A stretch of 64,000 nt of DNA from Pseudoalteromonas luteoviolacea DSM 6061 (lineage in GTDB: Bacteria > Pseudomonadota > Gammaproteobacteria > Enterobacterales > Alteromonadaceae), in contig NZ_AUYB01000111.1 of NCBI RefSeq assembly GCF_001625655.1, positions 1 to 64,000 on the forward strand, in the 5' to 3' direction. Positions 18,682 through 27,312 of this stretch are shown here, in pieces. The notes under the pieces were generated by a model, which saw nothing but the letters and a program-made list of their open reading frames with translations, searched no databases and was not told the origin of the DNA. A program made the translations under genes and the position numbers. How positions within the stretch are numbered: the first letter of the stretch is position 1; every line of letters starts with the position of its first letter.

Positions 18682-19629
18682 GTGACGATATATTTTGTTT
18701 TAGTGCCTGATACTTTACCGCTGGACTTTGCAGGTCCCTTGCAAGTATTTTTAGAAGCTAGGCGTCTTGGAGTCTCACTCGACATAAAATATGTGAGCGC
18801 TTCTACGCACTTCACTTTCGATGGAGGATTACAGTTAAACAACCTCGATACTTTGCCCACTTCACTTCAATCTGAAGATATTATTGTATTACCTGGCTGC
18901 AATAACGCCGTCTCGGCTTACGCAACCGATGCAGCCCAGAAAACGATTCGATGGCTCAAGCTAGTCGTTAGTCAACAAACCGTCCTAACTATATGCTCTG
19001 GTGCGCTGATTGCTGCAAAGGCAGGGTTACTGAACGGAAAATCCTGTACTACACATTATCAACTGATTGATAAAATGCGCACCGCATTTCCTGAAAGCCA
19101 AATATTGGACAACCGCATTTTCGTTGAAGATGACAATGTTATTAGTAGTGCGGGAATAAGCTCAGGCATCGACATGGCGCTGTACTACGTCAGTTCACGT
19201 TTTGGAGAACATATTGGCGCTCAAATAGCACAAGAAATGTTGGTGTATTTTCGCCGTACAGGGCAAGACCCTCAACTCAGCAGTTGGCTGCAATATCGCA
19301 ATCACATGCATCGTGGTATCCATAAGATCCAAGATGAAATCTGCAATAATGTCGAAAAAAATTACTCTCTTGAGCAGCTTGCAAATATTGCCTGCCTGTC
19401 CCAAAGGCAGTTAAGCCGCTTATTTTCTTTGCACCTTGGCATTTCTCCCCGAGAATATTTGCAGCAAATCAAAGTAGGTTATGCCAAACAGCTATTACAG
19501 CATAGTAATCATAGTGTTGAGCATGTAGCACAAAGCTGTGGTTATTCAAGCAGTCGACAATTTAGGCGGATCTTTGCAAAAATAGTGCATCAAAGCCCAC
19601 AGCAGTTTAGGCAACAGTATACCCATTAG
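18682..19629 (+). CDS. GlxA family transcriptional regulator (DJ-1/PfpI + AraC HTH)
   Basis: About 315 residues from the GTG at 18682, which lies five bases after GGAG; a TTG 33 bases upstream is the alternative. Residues 1-185 form a DJ-1/PfpI ligand-sensing domain with the ICSGALIAAKAGLL elbow. Residues 205-310 form the AraC double HTH (LEQLANIACLSQRQLSRLF and VEHVAQSCGYSSSRQFRRIF). It probably regulates the cysteine hydrolase before it. The sensing domain keeps the Cys, so catalysis cannot be excluded. Confidence 0.92.
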   Translation: MTIYFVLVPDTLPLDFAGPLQVFLEARRLGVSLDIKYVSASTHFTFDGGLQLNNLDTLPTSLQSEDIIVLPGCNNAVSAYATDAAQKTIRWLKLVVSQQTVLTICSGALIAAKAGLLNGKSCTTHYQLIDKMRTAFPESQILDNRIFVEDDNVISSAGISSGIDMALYYVSSRFGEHIGAQIAQEMLVYFRRTGQDPQLSSWLQYRNHMHRGIHKIQDEICNNVEKNYSLEQLANIACLSQRQLSRLFSLHLGISPREYLQQIKVGYAKQLLQHSNHSVEHVAQSCGYSSSRQFRRIFAKIVHQSPQQFRQQYTH

Positions 19630-19762
19630 CATCATGACCGCGTTAAGGTTGCTGTATATCAACAATGTAAAAGCAATACAAAGTTAAAGTAAACGACTCT
19701 CGGTGTTTTAAATTTCGATGAAAATAGCTAGACTCAAATAAACTATGAAGTGGGGAGAGTTT

Positions 19763-20080
19763 ATGAGTGAATTACAGGTTTGCATTCAACTGCGCCTAGA
19801 GCCTGGATGCATGGGGCCACAAGGTAAAGAGCATATAGAAGCTTTTTGCAAAAAAGAAAATACCGCTCCTTGGCAAAATGACTTTGCCATCGTCAGTGTT
19901 GTACCCAGATACGATAAAACGCTACCTGAGTGGGAATACCGACTCAAAAACAAATTGCTTAAAGCAGAGCAAGCCGTCAGGGTTGTAGAAATGCACAACA
20001 TATCAAAAGCCGATTTAGAAGAGGAAATAGAAACACACATTGCGCAAGAAATCGATCTTTATATGGAGGGAAAACTGTGA
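19763..20080 (+). CDS. Conserved hypothetical protein, about 105 residues
   Basis: From the ATG at 19763, preceded by GGGGAG, a soluble acidic protein of 105 residues. It begins with a beta strand (LQVCIQLRLEPGCMGP) and ends with a long charged helix (SKADLEEEIETHIAQEIDLY). No signal peptide or membrane segment. I recognise no family. An in-frame ATG 18 bases upstream lacks a ribosome site. Confidence 0.75.
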   Translation: MSELQVCIQLRLEPGCMGPQGKEHIEAFCKKENTAPWQNDFAIVSVVPRYDKTLPEWEYRLKNKLLKAEQAVRVVEMHNISKADLEEEIETHIAQEIDLYMEGKL

Positions 20081-20140
20081 TTGAATCATGTCATATTCAG
20101 TACGTTTTCCGTTTGAAAGAGTCTATGTAAAGCCTTACGA

Positions 20141-20170
20141 AAAGGCGCTTCAAGGTAAGAAAACGCCTTT
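20141..20170. terminator. Weak hairpin between convergent genes
   Basis: AAAGGCG (20141-20147) pairs with CGCCTTT (20164-20170) across a 16-base loop. It lies between the 105-residue gene and the convergent DUF3833 gene. The T-run is short, so this is a tentative terminator. Confidence 0.4.
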
Positions 20171-20187
20171 GCTATAAAGCTGCAAAA

Positions 20188-20751
20188 TTAAGGGTGTAAA
20201 CCCCCTGTACAGCCCATAGAAGGCTCTCTGTTTTGCATGAAAATAGTGACTTCAGCCACAACCAAGCCAAACTTTTTGATATATGAACGATTCATCAAAG
20301 TGCATTTATCAAATGCCCACATCCAATCGTCGAAATGCACGCGGTAGGTCGTGTCATCAACAGGTAAGTCCATCTCATATTGCCACCTAAGCGCATTTCC
20401 GTATATATCGCCAGTTGCTTCTGTAGCAATATCGCTGGCATTACCTTTAAAACTATCACCGTAGCGAGTAATACGCCAAATTCGATGTTTCACGCCTTCG
20501 CCGAACCCATATGTGAAGGTCTCATCAAGCACTAACTGCTCTTGTTGATTGACGGCACCTTTAATGTCCACTTTGAACCTTTGTACTAGCTGCCCATCAC
20601 GGTTTTGCACAATCCCCCATGCATTCACCTGTCCATTAAAGAATGTGAAAACATCGATATTAGGCGACATTGTTTCATACTCCTCGCTGTACACTGATGT
20701 TCTGCACGCTGACAACAATACAATACTGGCAATGACCAATACCATTCTCAT
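20188..20751 (-). CDS. DUF3833 family lipoprotein
   Basis: A 187-residue lipoprotein; the signal peptide ends LLSAC at residue 16. The body matches DUF3833: FTFFNGQVNAWGIVQNRDGQL near the start and a central WRITRYGDSFKG strand with YGNALRWQYEM after it. The fold is probably a lipocalin-like barrel. It overlaps by four bases the 3' end of the chalcone-isomerase-like gene, so the two are co-transcribed; these genes commonly travel together in gammaproteobacteria. The role is unknown. Confidence 0.9.
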   Translation of the reverse strand: MRMVLVIASIVLLSACRTSVYSEEYETMSPNIDVFTFFNGQVNAWGIVQNRDGQLVQRFKVDIKGAVNQQEQLVLDETFTYGFGEGVKHRIWRITRYGDSFKGNASDIATEATGDIYGNALRWQYEMDLPVDDTTYRVHFDDWMWAFDKCTLMNRSYIKKFGLVVAEVTIFMQNREPSMGCTGGLHP

Positions 20752-21275
20752 GATTTATCTCCCAACAGTCTGCGTCTCATCTTTGGTTCTGACGTTTTTT
20801 TACCTAGCCAAATATCAAAAAACCATTGCGTAAATAAAGGGTCATTGACCTCGCCGAGTAGTCCTTCGGCGTTGAAAAACTTAGTGGAGCCAGTGTTAGT
20901 ACGGTATCCGAACAACGTATAATTTTCATCTACGTCAGGAAAAATACGCTTCATTTGTTCGAGCCACTTTTGCCCGGCTTGTTTGTCATCAAACCCTTGC
21001 TTTTGCATCTCTTCTAACGAGCGCTCTGCAATGTCTTCTCCACTGAGTTCCCTCAGGTAAGTGAGTTGCAGTACAAATGGTCGTGAAGGGTTATAGTCAC
21101 CAGACGGTGAGTACAAACTAATATCATACACATCCCAAAACAAGTAGGTCATGCGCGCTGTTTGGCCAACTTGTACCATGTCATTTTTGATGGTTTCTGG
21201 GTTTACTTCAGCACCGTTGGCTACGCTGCTGAGCATCATCAGCAACGTTATTGCGCTATATTTAAGTCGCTTCAT
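20748..21275 (-). CDS. Chalcone isomerase-like envelope protein
   Basis: A 175-residue secreted protein from the ATG at 21275; the TTG further upstream is less likely. A signal peptide (to about residue 21, SVANGA) precedes a chalcone-isomerase-like domain: TYLFWDVYDISLYSPSG and the later LTYLRELSGEDIAERSLEEM. Bacterial members lack the plant catalytic residues and may bind fatty acids. Its stop overlaps the start of the DUF3833 gene. Confidence 0.88.
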   Translation of the reverse strand: MKRLKYSAITLLMMLSSVANGAEVNPETIKNDMVQVGQTARMTYLFWDVYDISLYSPSGDYNPSRPFVLQLTYLRELSGEDIAERSLEEMQKQGFDDKQAGQKWLEQMKRIFPDVDENYTLFGYRTNTGSTKFFNAEGLLGEVNDPLFTQWFFDIWLGKKTSEPKMRRRLLGDKS

Positions 21276-21390
21276 CTTAAGTCCATGTAAAGAATTCCTG
21301 CATATATACGCAGACAACTTTGCTTCCGTTCACTTTATCGCCGCCAAAGTACACTAGGCTGTAATGTTGAGTTTGATATCAATTTATCTA

Positions 21391-22296
21391 CTAGGCTAGA
21401 TCGTGAAAATCTCTAAACTGTTCAATAAACCATTGAAGTTTCGGGTCATGATGCCGGGTACGGTACCAATACAGTTTTACATGGTAATTAGGTATTGTCA
21501 GTGGCGGAGTATGCAATGTTAAACCCAACCTAGGTGCTATTTCAACGGCATATTTGGCTGGCATAGTCAGCAACCAATCGGTATTTTGGATACATATCGG
21601 CGCACTTAGCATATGTGGAGTTGACAGAATAATCCGTCGAGATTTTTTTTGTTGGGCTAACGTCTTATCCACAATACCTCGCTCCTCATTCCATGGAGCA
21701 ATAAGCACATGAGGACGGGTTAAAAATGTTTGCATCGTCAATTTGTCTTCAAGCGCATGCTGGTGACAACCAAGCGTTACATATTTTCCCTCAAACCACG
21801 TCAACTGCTCTAAACTTTCCGATTTTTCTTTTTTATGCGCAAATCCACAAACAATATCGAGCTTAAGCTCTTTCAGTGCCAAAGTAGGAAGCCGCTGCTC
21901 TAGTTGGATAACCTGCACCGAAACATTCGTAAATCGTTTGAGCAGATTGCTTAAGAATGGTTTTAAGCACCAAGCAGTATAGTCTGTTGCAGCTATCGTA
22001 AAGTGATGATTATCATTGGGGTTAAAATCCTTAGATTCGCTTAAGCCCTGCGATATCACTTTTAAAGCGGGGAGCACTTCATCAGCCAACCGATGGGCGT
22101 AATTAGTGGCCAGCATTTGGTTATTCACTCTGACAAACAGCTCGTCATTTAAACGCTCTCGCAATCGCGTTAGAGCATGGCTACAAGCAGATTGACTCAT
22201 GTGCAAACGCTGTGCAGTCTGAGTCACCGATCCAGTTTCATAAAGTACTGCAAACAGTTTAAGAAGATTTAAATCAATATTAGGTATCGCACTCAT
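21391..22296 (-). CDS. LysR family transcriptional regulator
   Basis: A 301-residue LysR regulator of the NodD/LeuO-like subgroup. HTH at residues 5-65 (VTQTAQRLHMSQSACSHALTRL). The effector domain follows with a WYRTRHHDPKLQWFIEQF tail typical of that subgroup. It is divergent from the acetyltransferase at 22401 with 104 bases between, so that gene is a candidate target. A LysR gene elsewhere could also be regulated. Confidence 0.93.
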   Translation of the reverse strand: MSAIPNIDLNLLKLFAVLYETGSVTQTAQRLHMSQSACSHALTRLRERLNDELFVRVNNQMLATNYAHRLADEVLPALKVISQGLSESKDFNPNDNHHFTIAATDYTAWCLKPFLSNLLKRFTNVSVQVIQLEQRLPTLALKELKLDIVCGFAHKKEKSESLEQLTWFEGKYVTLGCHQHALEDKLTMQTFLTRPHVLIAPWNEERGIVDKTLAQQKKSRRIILSTPHMLSAPICIQNTDWLLTMPAKYAVEIAPRLGLTLHTPPLTIPNYHVKLYWYRTRHHDPKLQWFIEQFRDFHDLA

Positions 22297-22400
22297 GTAT
22301 TTTATGCATATAGTATGTGCAAAACATGCACTTTATTCATGAAGAACTACACATTACACTGGAACAAAGCTAAGTCAAACATTACAGAGAACAAACCACT

Positions 22401-22883
22401 ATGAACTTAACAATACGCTCAGCAGAAAAACAAGATGCAGCGACCATTCTCCACTTTATAAACGAACTAGCTATCTATGAAAAAGAACCTGAGGCAGTCA
22501 TAAACACAGTAGAAGAAATCGAAACAAAACTATTTGGAGAAGATGTACGCGCTCATGCGCTGATTTGTGAACAAGATGGCGAAGCAATCGGCTTTGCAGT
22601 ATATTTCTTCAACTATTCCACTTGGCTTGGTAAGTACGGTCTATATCTCGAAGACCTTTATGTATCGCAGGATAAAAGAGGGGCGGGTGCAGGCAAAGCA
22701 TTGATGAAGCGCCTCGCACAATTAGCTGTACAGAAAGACTGCGGCAGGTTTGAATGGGTAGTACTGGATTGGAACAAACCTGCAATAGACTTCTATCAAA
22801 GCATTGGGGCTGAGCCACAAGATGAGTGGATCATTTACAGATTAACAGGGCAGGCACTTAAAGACTTTGCACAGCAAGCTTAA
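22401..22883 (+). CDS. GNAT acetyltransferase, SAT1/diamine acetyltransferase-like
   Basis: A 160-residue GNAT of the spermidine/spermine acetyltransferase-like group. It opens with TIRSAEKQDAATILHFI, contains the FFNYSTWLGKYGLYLEDLYV segment characteristic of this group, the acetyl-CoA loop KRGAGAGKALM, and the WNKPAIDFYQSIGA ending. The likely substrates are polyamines or related amines. It overlaps the convergent DUF2314 gene by four bases. Confidence 0.92.
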   Translation: MNLTIRSAEKQDAATILHFINELAIYEKEPEAVINTVEEIETKLFGEDVRAHALICEQDGEAIGFAVYFFNYSTWLGKYGLYLEDLYVSQDKRGAGAGKALMKRLAQLAVQKDCGRFEWVVLDWNKPAIDFYQSIGAEPQDEWIIYRLTGQALKDFAQQA

Positions 22884-23374
22884 AGGTCAATATACTTTTG
22901 CTGCATAGCATGTAATTCAGGCGGTAGTGTAATACCGTCTCTTTGCGCAATGGTGAACATAGCACGTTGTATAAAGCCACCATATATGTTGCCGCTATCG
23001 TCTGTGATCTGCCAATCTTCAATATCATCTAACTGACAAACAAAGTTGTGTGCCATTTTTCCACGGTGAGTAATTGGAGGCGTAACCAAAAATACGCTGA
23101 CTTCATTGCCCTTTATCGTCTCTACGTGCGCCCCCAGATGCTCAACAACGCCACCGTCACTTTCAAAACCCAGCTTCACAAACGCATCATTGGGATATCT
23201 CAGAAACAGAACTCTAAACTCATCTATGGAGGATTTAGCTAATTCAATTGCTTCAATTAGCAATGGATCATCGGGATCGGTTTCAAGCGCGGGAAATGTT
23301 TCTGATGACGAGCTGTAACGGTTATGTAGCCAAAAACCCATCACTAATACCACAACAAGTAAACCCCAATACAT
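22880..23374 (-). CDS. DUF2314 domain protein with N-terminal membrane anchor
   Basis: A 164-residue protein from the ATG at 23374 (GGAG upstream; a TTG at 23413 is less likely). A single membrane helix occupies about residues 2-17, then a linker and a DUF2314 domain recognised by EHLGAHVETIKGNEVSVFL and the ending LDDIEDWQITDDSGNIYGGF. The domain should face the periplasm. Its function is unknown; DUF2314 is common in proteins such as YegJ. Confidence 0.82.
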   Translation of the reverse strand: MYWGLLVVVLVMGFWLHNRYSSSSETFPALETDPDDPLLIEAIELAKSSIDEFRVLFLRYPNDAFVKLGFESDGGVVEHLGAHVETIKGNEVSVFLVTPPITHRGKMAHNFVCQLDDIEDWQITDDSGNIYGGFIQRAMFTIAQRDGITLPPELHAMQQKYIDL

Positions 23375-23656
23375 ATAAGCTCCAAACCCATATTGTTTCT
23401 TTAAGTGTAGCAAAACAGAACACTGCGGATAAAAAACAGCCTATGGAATACATTGAGTTTTTGTATTAAGTGGCACAATTAGGATTAACAACAGAAAATT
23501 GAACAGAATGTGGGGCAATATCAGCGAACTAACAGCGTAAAGTTAGCGTTTTTCACGGTAACATGAATGTAGTTAACAAACACACATAAAATGTAAAAAA
23601 TGCAAAAAGCTGCATATTTACATACATTTACACGGTGGGATTAATTTTAATGGAAC

Positions 23657-24043
23657 TTACAATACTGTGTGTTTGTGTTGTCTCTTTTCTTGCTTTCTAC
23701 GCAAGCCATTACCTAATAAATCTTCTCTGCTGACCAAAAAACCACATATACTACTGACGACAATATAAATCCCATACATTGAACCAATATAAACCCAATT
23801 ATTTTGGTTTGTAAGTAAGGCAATATTGGTCCCATCGTTGACGAAAAGCACGTTAACAATAGACAGAGCAAACACCACTCTGTAATACACAACATGTCCT
23901 AAATGACTGGCAAATGCAGCAACAAGAAGTGCAAATAAGCAAAGGTAAAAGCCGATAACCGAGTTGGCGCCGGGCTGGTAGCTAGGGTAAATGGCTAATA
24001 TAGAAAGAATTACCGAGCTCCATCCCGATATATGATAAATCAT
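23657..24043 (-). CDS. Four-helix membrane protein, unknown function
   Basis: A 128-residue integral membrane protein with about four hydrophobic helices (residues 6-22, 28-45, 53-70, 85-103) and a basic C-terminal tail with RRKQEKRQHKH. The ATG at 24043 is correctly spaced after AAGGGA; the TTG two codons earlier is too close. I recognise no family. It lies alone between AT-rich gaps. Confidence 0.65.
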   Translation of the reverse strand: MIYHISGWSSVILSILAIYPSYQPGANSVIGFYLCLFALLVAAFASHLGHVVYYRVVFALSIVNVLFVNDGTNIALLTNQNNWVYIGSMYGIYIVVSSICGFLVSREDLLGNGLRRKQEKRQHKHTVL

Positions 24044-24154
24044 TTTCAATTCCCTTGAATTAAATTGTTATTTTTTGTAAATCACAGTTTATGGTGCGAT
24101 TATGGTAGATGTACGACAAATTGGCAACTCCTTTAGGGTGTAAGTCAGTTTTAA

Positions 24155-24721
24155 CTAACTATTTATGATTAAATCCACACGTTCTTTTAGTGCAGGAATT
24201 GCACTTATTTCGAACCAAGGGTTTTTCTTCAACCAATGAAAGTTACGCGGACTTGGGTGTGGTATTGCGATTTTTGACGGCAGTAGTGTTGGCCATTGCT
24301 GCGCACTTTCAGTCACATTATTGAAATCGTCTAAATGATAAGCTTGAGCATACTGACCTATCAATATAGTCAGTTTAACTTCATCAAACTCTCTCAATAA
24401 TTTCTCACGCCATGTCTTAGCACACACCTTTGGTGGCGGATTGTCTCCCGACTTACCTCTGCCTGGATAACAAAACGCCATCGGTACAATAGCAAATAGG
24501 CTCGGATCGTAAAATTGCTGCTCATCAACACCCAGCCACGCTCTAAGCCTTTTGCCACTTGCATCGTCAAAAGGCTTGCCCGACTTATGCACGCTTAAGC
24601 TTGGTGCTTGCCCTGCTATCAAAATTTTTGCTGAATATTCACCTTGTATAACGGGCCTTGGCTCGTAGCCAAATGCACCTTGGCACAGGCGACAACCGCT
24701 AATTTCATCCAATAAATTCAT
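24155..24721 (-). CDS. Uracil-DNA glycosylase family protein
   Basis: A 188-residue UDG-superfamily protein. It has the motif 1 segment LIAGQAPSLSVHKSGKPF and the motif 2 segment HPSPRN near the C-terminus, plus a CRLC pair and cysteines around FCYPGRG and KVC that suggest a partial or absent iron-sulfur site. The shape fits the short gammaproteobacterial uracil-DNA glycosylase-like proteins annotated as family proteins rather than Ung. It may excise uracil from DNA, but catalytic residues differ from Ung. Confidence 0.87.
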   Translation of the reverse strand: MNLLDEISGCRLCQGAFGYEPRPVIQGEYSAKILIAGQAPSLSVHKSGKPFDDASGKRLRAWLGVDEQQFYDPSLFAIVPMAFCYPGRGKSGDNPPPKVCAKTWREKLLREFDEVKLTILIGQYAQAYHLDDFNNVTESAQQWPTLLPSKIAIPHPSPRNFHWLKKNPWFEISAIPALKERVDLIINS

Positions 24722-25057
24722 AGAGTAAGTCTTACTACTTTCATTAATTTATCTTTTATCCAAAATGCTTCGCCTTGGATTATCAAACAAGACCCCATCC
24801 AACACAAAAAAATTTCACTGAACACAAAAAGAGATAATTTTACACTTTAAAAGCAGCAATCAAAAATAAAATATTTACATAGTTAGCTATCTTATTATCG
24901 GTTGTTCTACCTTGTATTTTACTTGTAGCTAAACGTTTAACATTAAAATTCCAACTCAAAGAAATGTCACTTTAACGCATTTAGCAATGATAATTACTGT
25001 CATTTGCAAAACTATTCATGGATAATTAGAGATCTTATAAAAAACCAAAGGAACATT
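24722..25057. other. Intergenic region upstream of the iron operon
   Basis: AT-rich, non-coding, separating the divergent glycosylase gene and the DUF3649 operon. It carries the Fur-like box described separately. Confidence 0.6.
24983..25001. promoter_or_regulatory. Candidate Fur box
   Basis: AGCAATGATAATTACTGTC matches 13 of 19 positions of the Fur consensus GATAATGATAATCATTATC, including a perfect nine-base core AATGATAAT. It ends 56 bases before the first gene of a typical iron-repressed operon. Repression by Fur with iron is therefore expected. Confidence 0.65.
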
Positions 25058-25357
25058 ATGTCACGAGCAGACAATGCCTTGACACTTCGATATCGGCTAA
25101 GCGTATTGTCCAGATTTTGCGCTGCAATATTTGGCGGTTACTTCTTCACCGCTCATTGTGTGGCTCTGCTTAGTTTACTCATTCCGACCTCCAAGGTAGA
25201 CGCTGTTTTATATAGTGTTTGCGTCAGTATCCTGATCTATTGCTGTGTATTCATCGCTGTTTTTGCGGCTCGCTCACAAAAATGGATTTGGTCGGTTTTG
25301 ATCATAAGTATCTTAGGATTGGATTTACTCACTCGATATGTCCAGGGGGGAATATGA
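25058..25357 (+). CDS. DUF3649 family membrane protein
   Basis: A 99-residue membrane protein with about three hydrophobic segments (SRFCAAIFGGYFFTAHCVAL, then VLYSVCVSILIYCCVFIAVF, then a short one). It is the first gene of a DUF3649-PepSY-DUF3325 set, an arrangement seen next to siderophore receptor genes in Pseudomonas and relatives. The stop overlaps the next start by four bases (ATGA). Inferred role: accessory to ferric siderophore reduction or release in the inner membrane. Confidence 0.87.
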   Translation: MSRADNALTLRYRLSVLSRFCAAIFGGYFFTAHCVALLSLLIPTSKVDAVLYSVCVSILIYCCVFIAVFAARSQKWIWSVLIISILGLDLLTRYVQGGI

Positions 25358-26943
25358 AAGAGAGCTTTTTTCGCTCAATGACCTGGTTACACACCTGGGT
25401 AGGCTTACTACTATGTTGGTTATTATTTTTAATCTTCTTTGCAGGCACAATCAGCTTTTTTCGTCACGAAATTAGCTTATGGAACCAACCAGCTGTTCAT
25501 AGCATCGAGAATAATAAGTATCAGCAACAAACATTGATTGAGTCGGGTTTGGGGTATTTGCGTGAAGCGGCTCCTGATGCCAACCGTTGGTGGATTGGGC
25601 TACCTTCTGATAGACAACCAGAGCTTCAAGTGTCACACCGTCACTCACAAGGAGAGGGTAAAAGAGACAAATGGATAGATGAGCGTTTAGACCCAAATAC
25701 CCTAACTCAAATTGATGGGCTTATAGATACAAAAGGTGGCAACTTTTTTTATCGACTCCATTTTGATTTACATTATATGGATAGAAAGCTCGCCAGATGG
25801 CTTGTTTGCTTTGCTTCTCTATTTATGCTGATTGCATTGATTTCAGGCATTGTTATCCATAAGCGTATCTTTAAAGATCTATTCCAATTTAGACCTCAAA
25901 AAGGGGTAAGAGCATGGTTGGATGCGCACAATCTATCGTCAGTATTAGCACTGCCATTCCATCTCATGATCACCTATACAGGGTTAGTAACGCTGATTTT
26001 CATGCTGTTCCCAAACCCTGCAGAAACGCTCTACGACGAGGGCCTTAAAGGCTTTAGAGCCGATTTTTACCCTGAACGGCAACGTATTGAAGCTTCGCCT
26101 GATAGATTATCTGAACCGGCTTTTGACAAAGCTTTTGCTCACTTTAACCAGAATTGGCCGGAGCAAAAAATCAAACGAGTGATTGTCGATCATCCAGACA
26201 ATGCGGCTGTCAGCATAAAAATTTATGGTGATAATGGCACCTTGATTAGGGATGAATATCCGTTTTGGCAATACTCTGGTGCCACCGGTGATTTAGTTAA
26301 AACAGCACGCATTGACCCAAGTAATGCAGAAATGCTTTATGGCGGAATGATAGCGGTACATAGTGGCAGATTAGCGCATTCTGGTTTGCGCTGGCTGTAT
26401 TTCATCTGCGGGATAGCAGGCTGCATTATGATTGCCTCCGGTTGTATTATGTGGGCGAAACGAATAAGGGAGCGGCTTAAGCCTACTCAGTCTGGCAGCA
26501 TTGGTTTGAAGTTAGTGGAAACACTCAATATTGCAACCATTATGGGGTTGCCATTGGCGACAGCAGGGTTCTTTTATGCAAATCGCTTATTACCTCCAGA
26601 AATCACAGCAAGAGCTGATAAAGAAGTATTGGCATTTTTTGTCACTTGGCTCATCACAGCGCTTGCATCCATTGCATTTAGAAACACGCGCGCATGGCAG
26701 ATATTCGCATATACAAACGCCCTTGTTTGGATACTGCTTCCTGTTTGCAATGCTCTGACAACCAGCGGAAACTTGGTCACCTACATCCAAGAAGGAAAGT
26801 GGATCTTGGCTAGCTTTGATTTTGCATTTCTAGCAACTGCACTGGTGTTTTATTTTCAAGGTAATAAGTTGGCATCGAAAGCAACACATCAAGCGCCAAC
26901 TAAACGCCCTCGTACTAGGGCTGCAACGGAGCAAGAAGCATGA
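25354..26943 (+). CDS. PepSY-associated TM protein (iron-uptake reductase-like)
   Basis: A 529-residue PepSY_TM protein. The first helix (MTWLHTWVGLLLCWLLFLIF, residues 6-28) and periplasmic PepSY-like loops lead to three or more further helices. Conserved His residues occur in the helices (HTW, HNLSSVLALPFHLMITYTG), as in family members thought to carry haem for reducing ferric siderophores. The start overlaps the DUF3649 stop and its stop overlaps the DUF3325 start. The C-terminal tail is basic and soluble. Confidence 0.92.
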   Translation: MKESFFRSMTWLHTWVGLLLCWLLFLIFFAGTISFFRHEISLWNQPAVHSIENNKYQQQTLIESGLGYLREAAPDANRWWIGLPSDRQPELQVSHRHSQGEGKRDKWIDERLDPNTLTQIDGLIDTKGGNFFYRLHFDLHYMDRKLARWLVCFASLFMLIALISGIVIHKRIFKDLFQFRPQKGVRAWLDAHNLSSVLALPFHLMITYTGLVTLIFMLFPNPAETLYDEGLKGFRADFYPERQRIEASPDRLSEPAFDKAFAHFNQNWPEQKIKRVIVDHPDNAAVSIKIYGDNGTLIRDEYPFWQYSGATGDLVKTARIDPSNAEMLYGGMIAVHSGRLAHSGLRWLYFICGIAGCIMIASGCIMWAKRIRERLKPTQSGSIGLKLVETLNIATIMGLPLATAGFFYANRLLPPEITARADKEVLAFFVTWLITALASIAFRNTRAWQIFAYTNALVWILLPVCNALTTSGNLVTYIQEGKWILASFDFAFLATALVFYFQGNKLASKATHQAPTKRPRTRAATEQEA

Positions 26944-27275
26944 TTTATAGCTTAGCAACCCTGTTATGCTTGAGTGCTTTTTATGCTTTCGCAATGGCAA
27001 AGACTTCACACTATAAAAGTGTGTTTGGAACAAGACCGAGCCAAAAGAAAAGTCTGTATATCAACAACCTTGGCTGGATCATTATTTTACTAAGTTTTGT
27101 TGTTAACTTATCTCAAGCTATTGGCTACGGTAGTCTCATGTTTTGTGGGCAAATGGCTCTGTCAGTCACGCTCATAGCCTTGTGTTTAACTTACCAACCC
27201 ACATTGCTGAGATCAGCTTTATACTTACTGCCCATGTGGGCTATTGTATTAGCTGCATTATCTTTAATTTTATAA
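26940..27275 (+). CDS. DUF3325 family membrane protein
   Basis: A 111-residue membrane protein with about four hydrophobic helices (near residues 3-18, 38-56, 63-82, 88-110). Its ATGA overlap with the preceding PepSY gene and its family identity complete the iron operon. It ends 5 bases before a strong hairpin. The exact function is not established. Confidence 0.87.
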   Translation: MIYSLATLLCLSAFYAFAMAKTSHYKSVFGTRPSQKKSLYINNLGWIIILLSFVVNLSQAIGYGSLMFCGQMALSVTLIALCLTYQPTLLRSALYLLPMWAIVLAALSLIL

Positions 27276-27280
27276 GCCAT

Positions 27281-27312
27281 TGAACGGCTGGTAGCTAGTT
27301 GCCAGCCGTTCA
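27281..27312 (+). terminator. Strong hairpin ending the iron operon
   Basis: TGAACGGCTGG (27281-27291), 10-base loop, CCAGCCGTTCA (27302-27312), an 11-bp perfect stem. No T-tract follows, so it may act as a Rho-assisted or mRNA-stabilising end. It abuts the first inverted copy of the 19-bp repeat. Confidence 0.6.
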
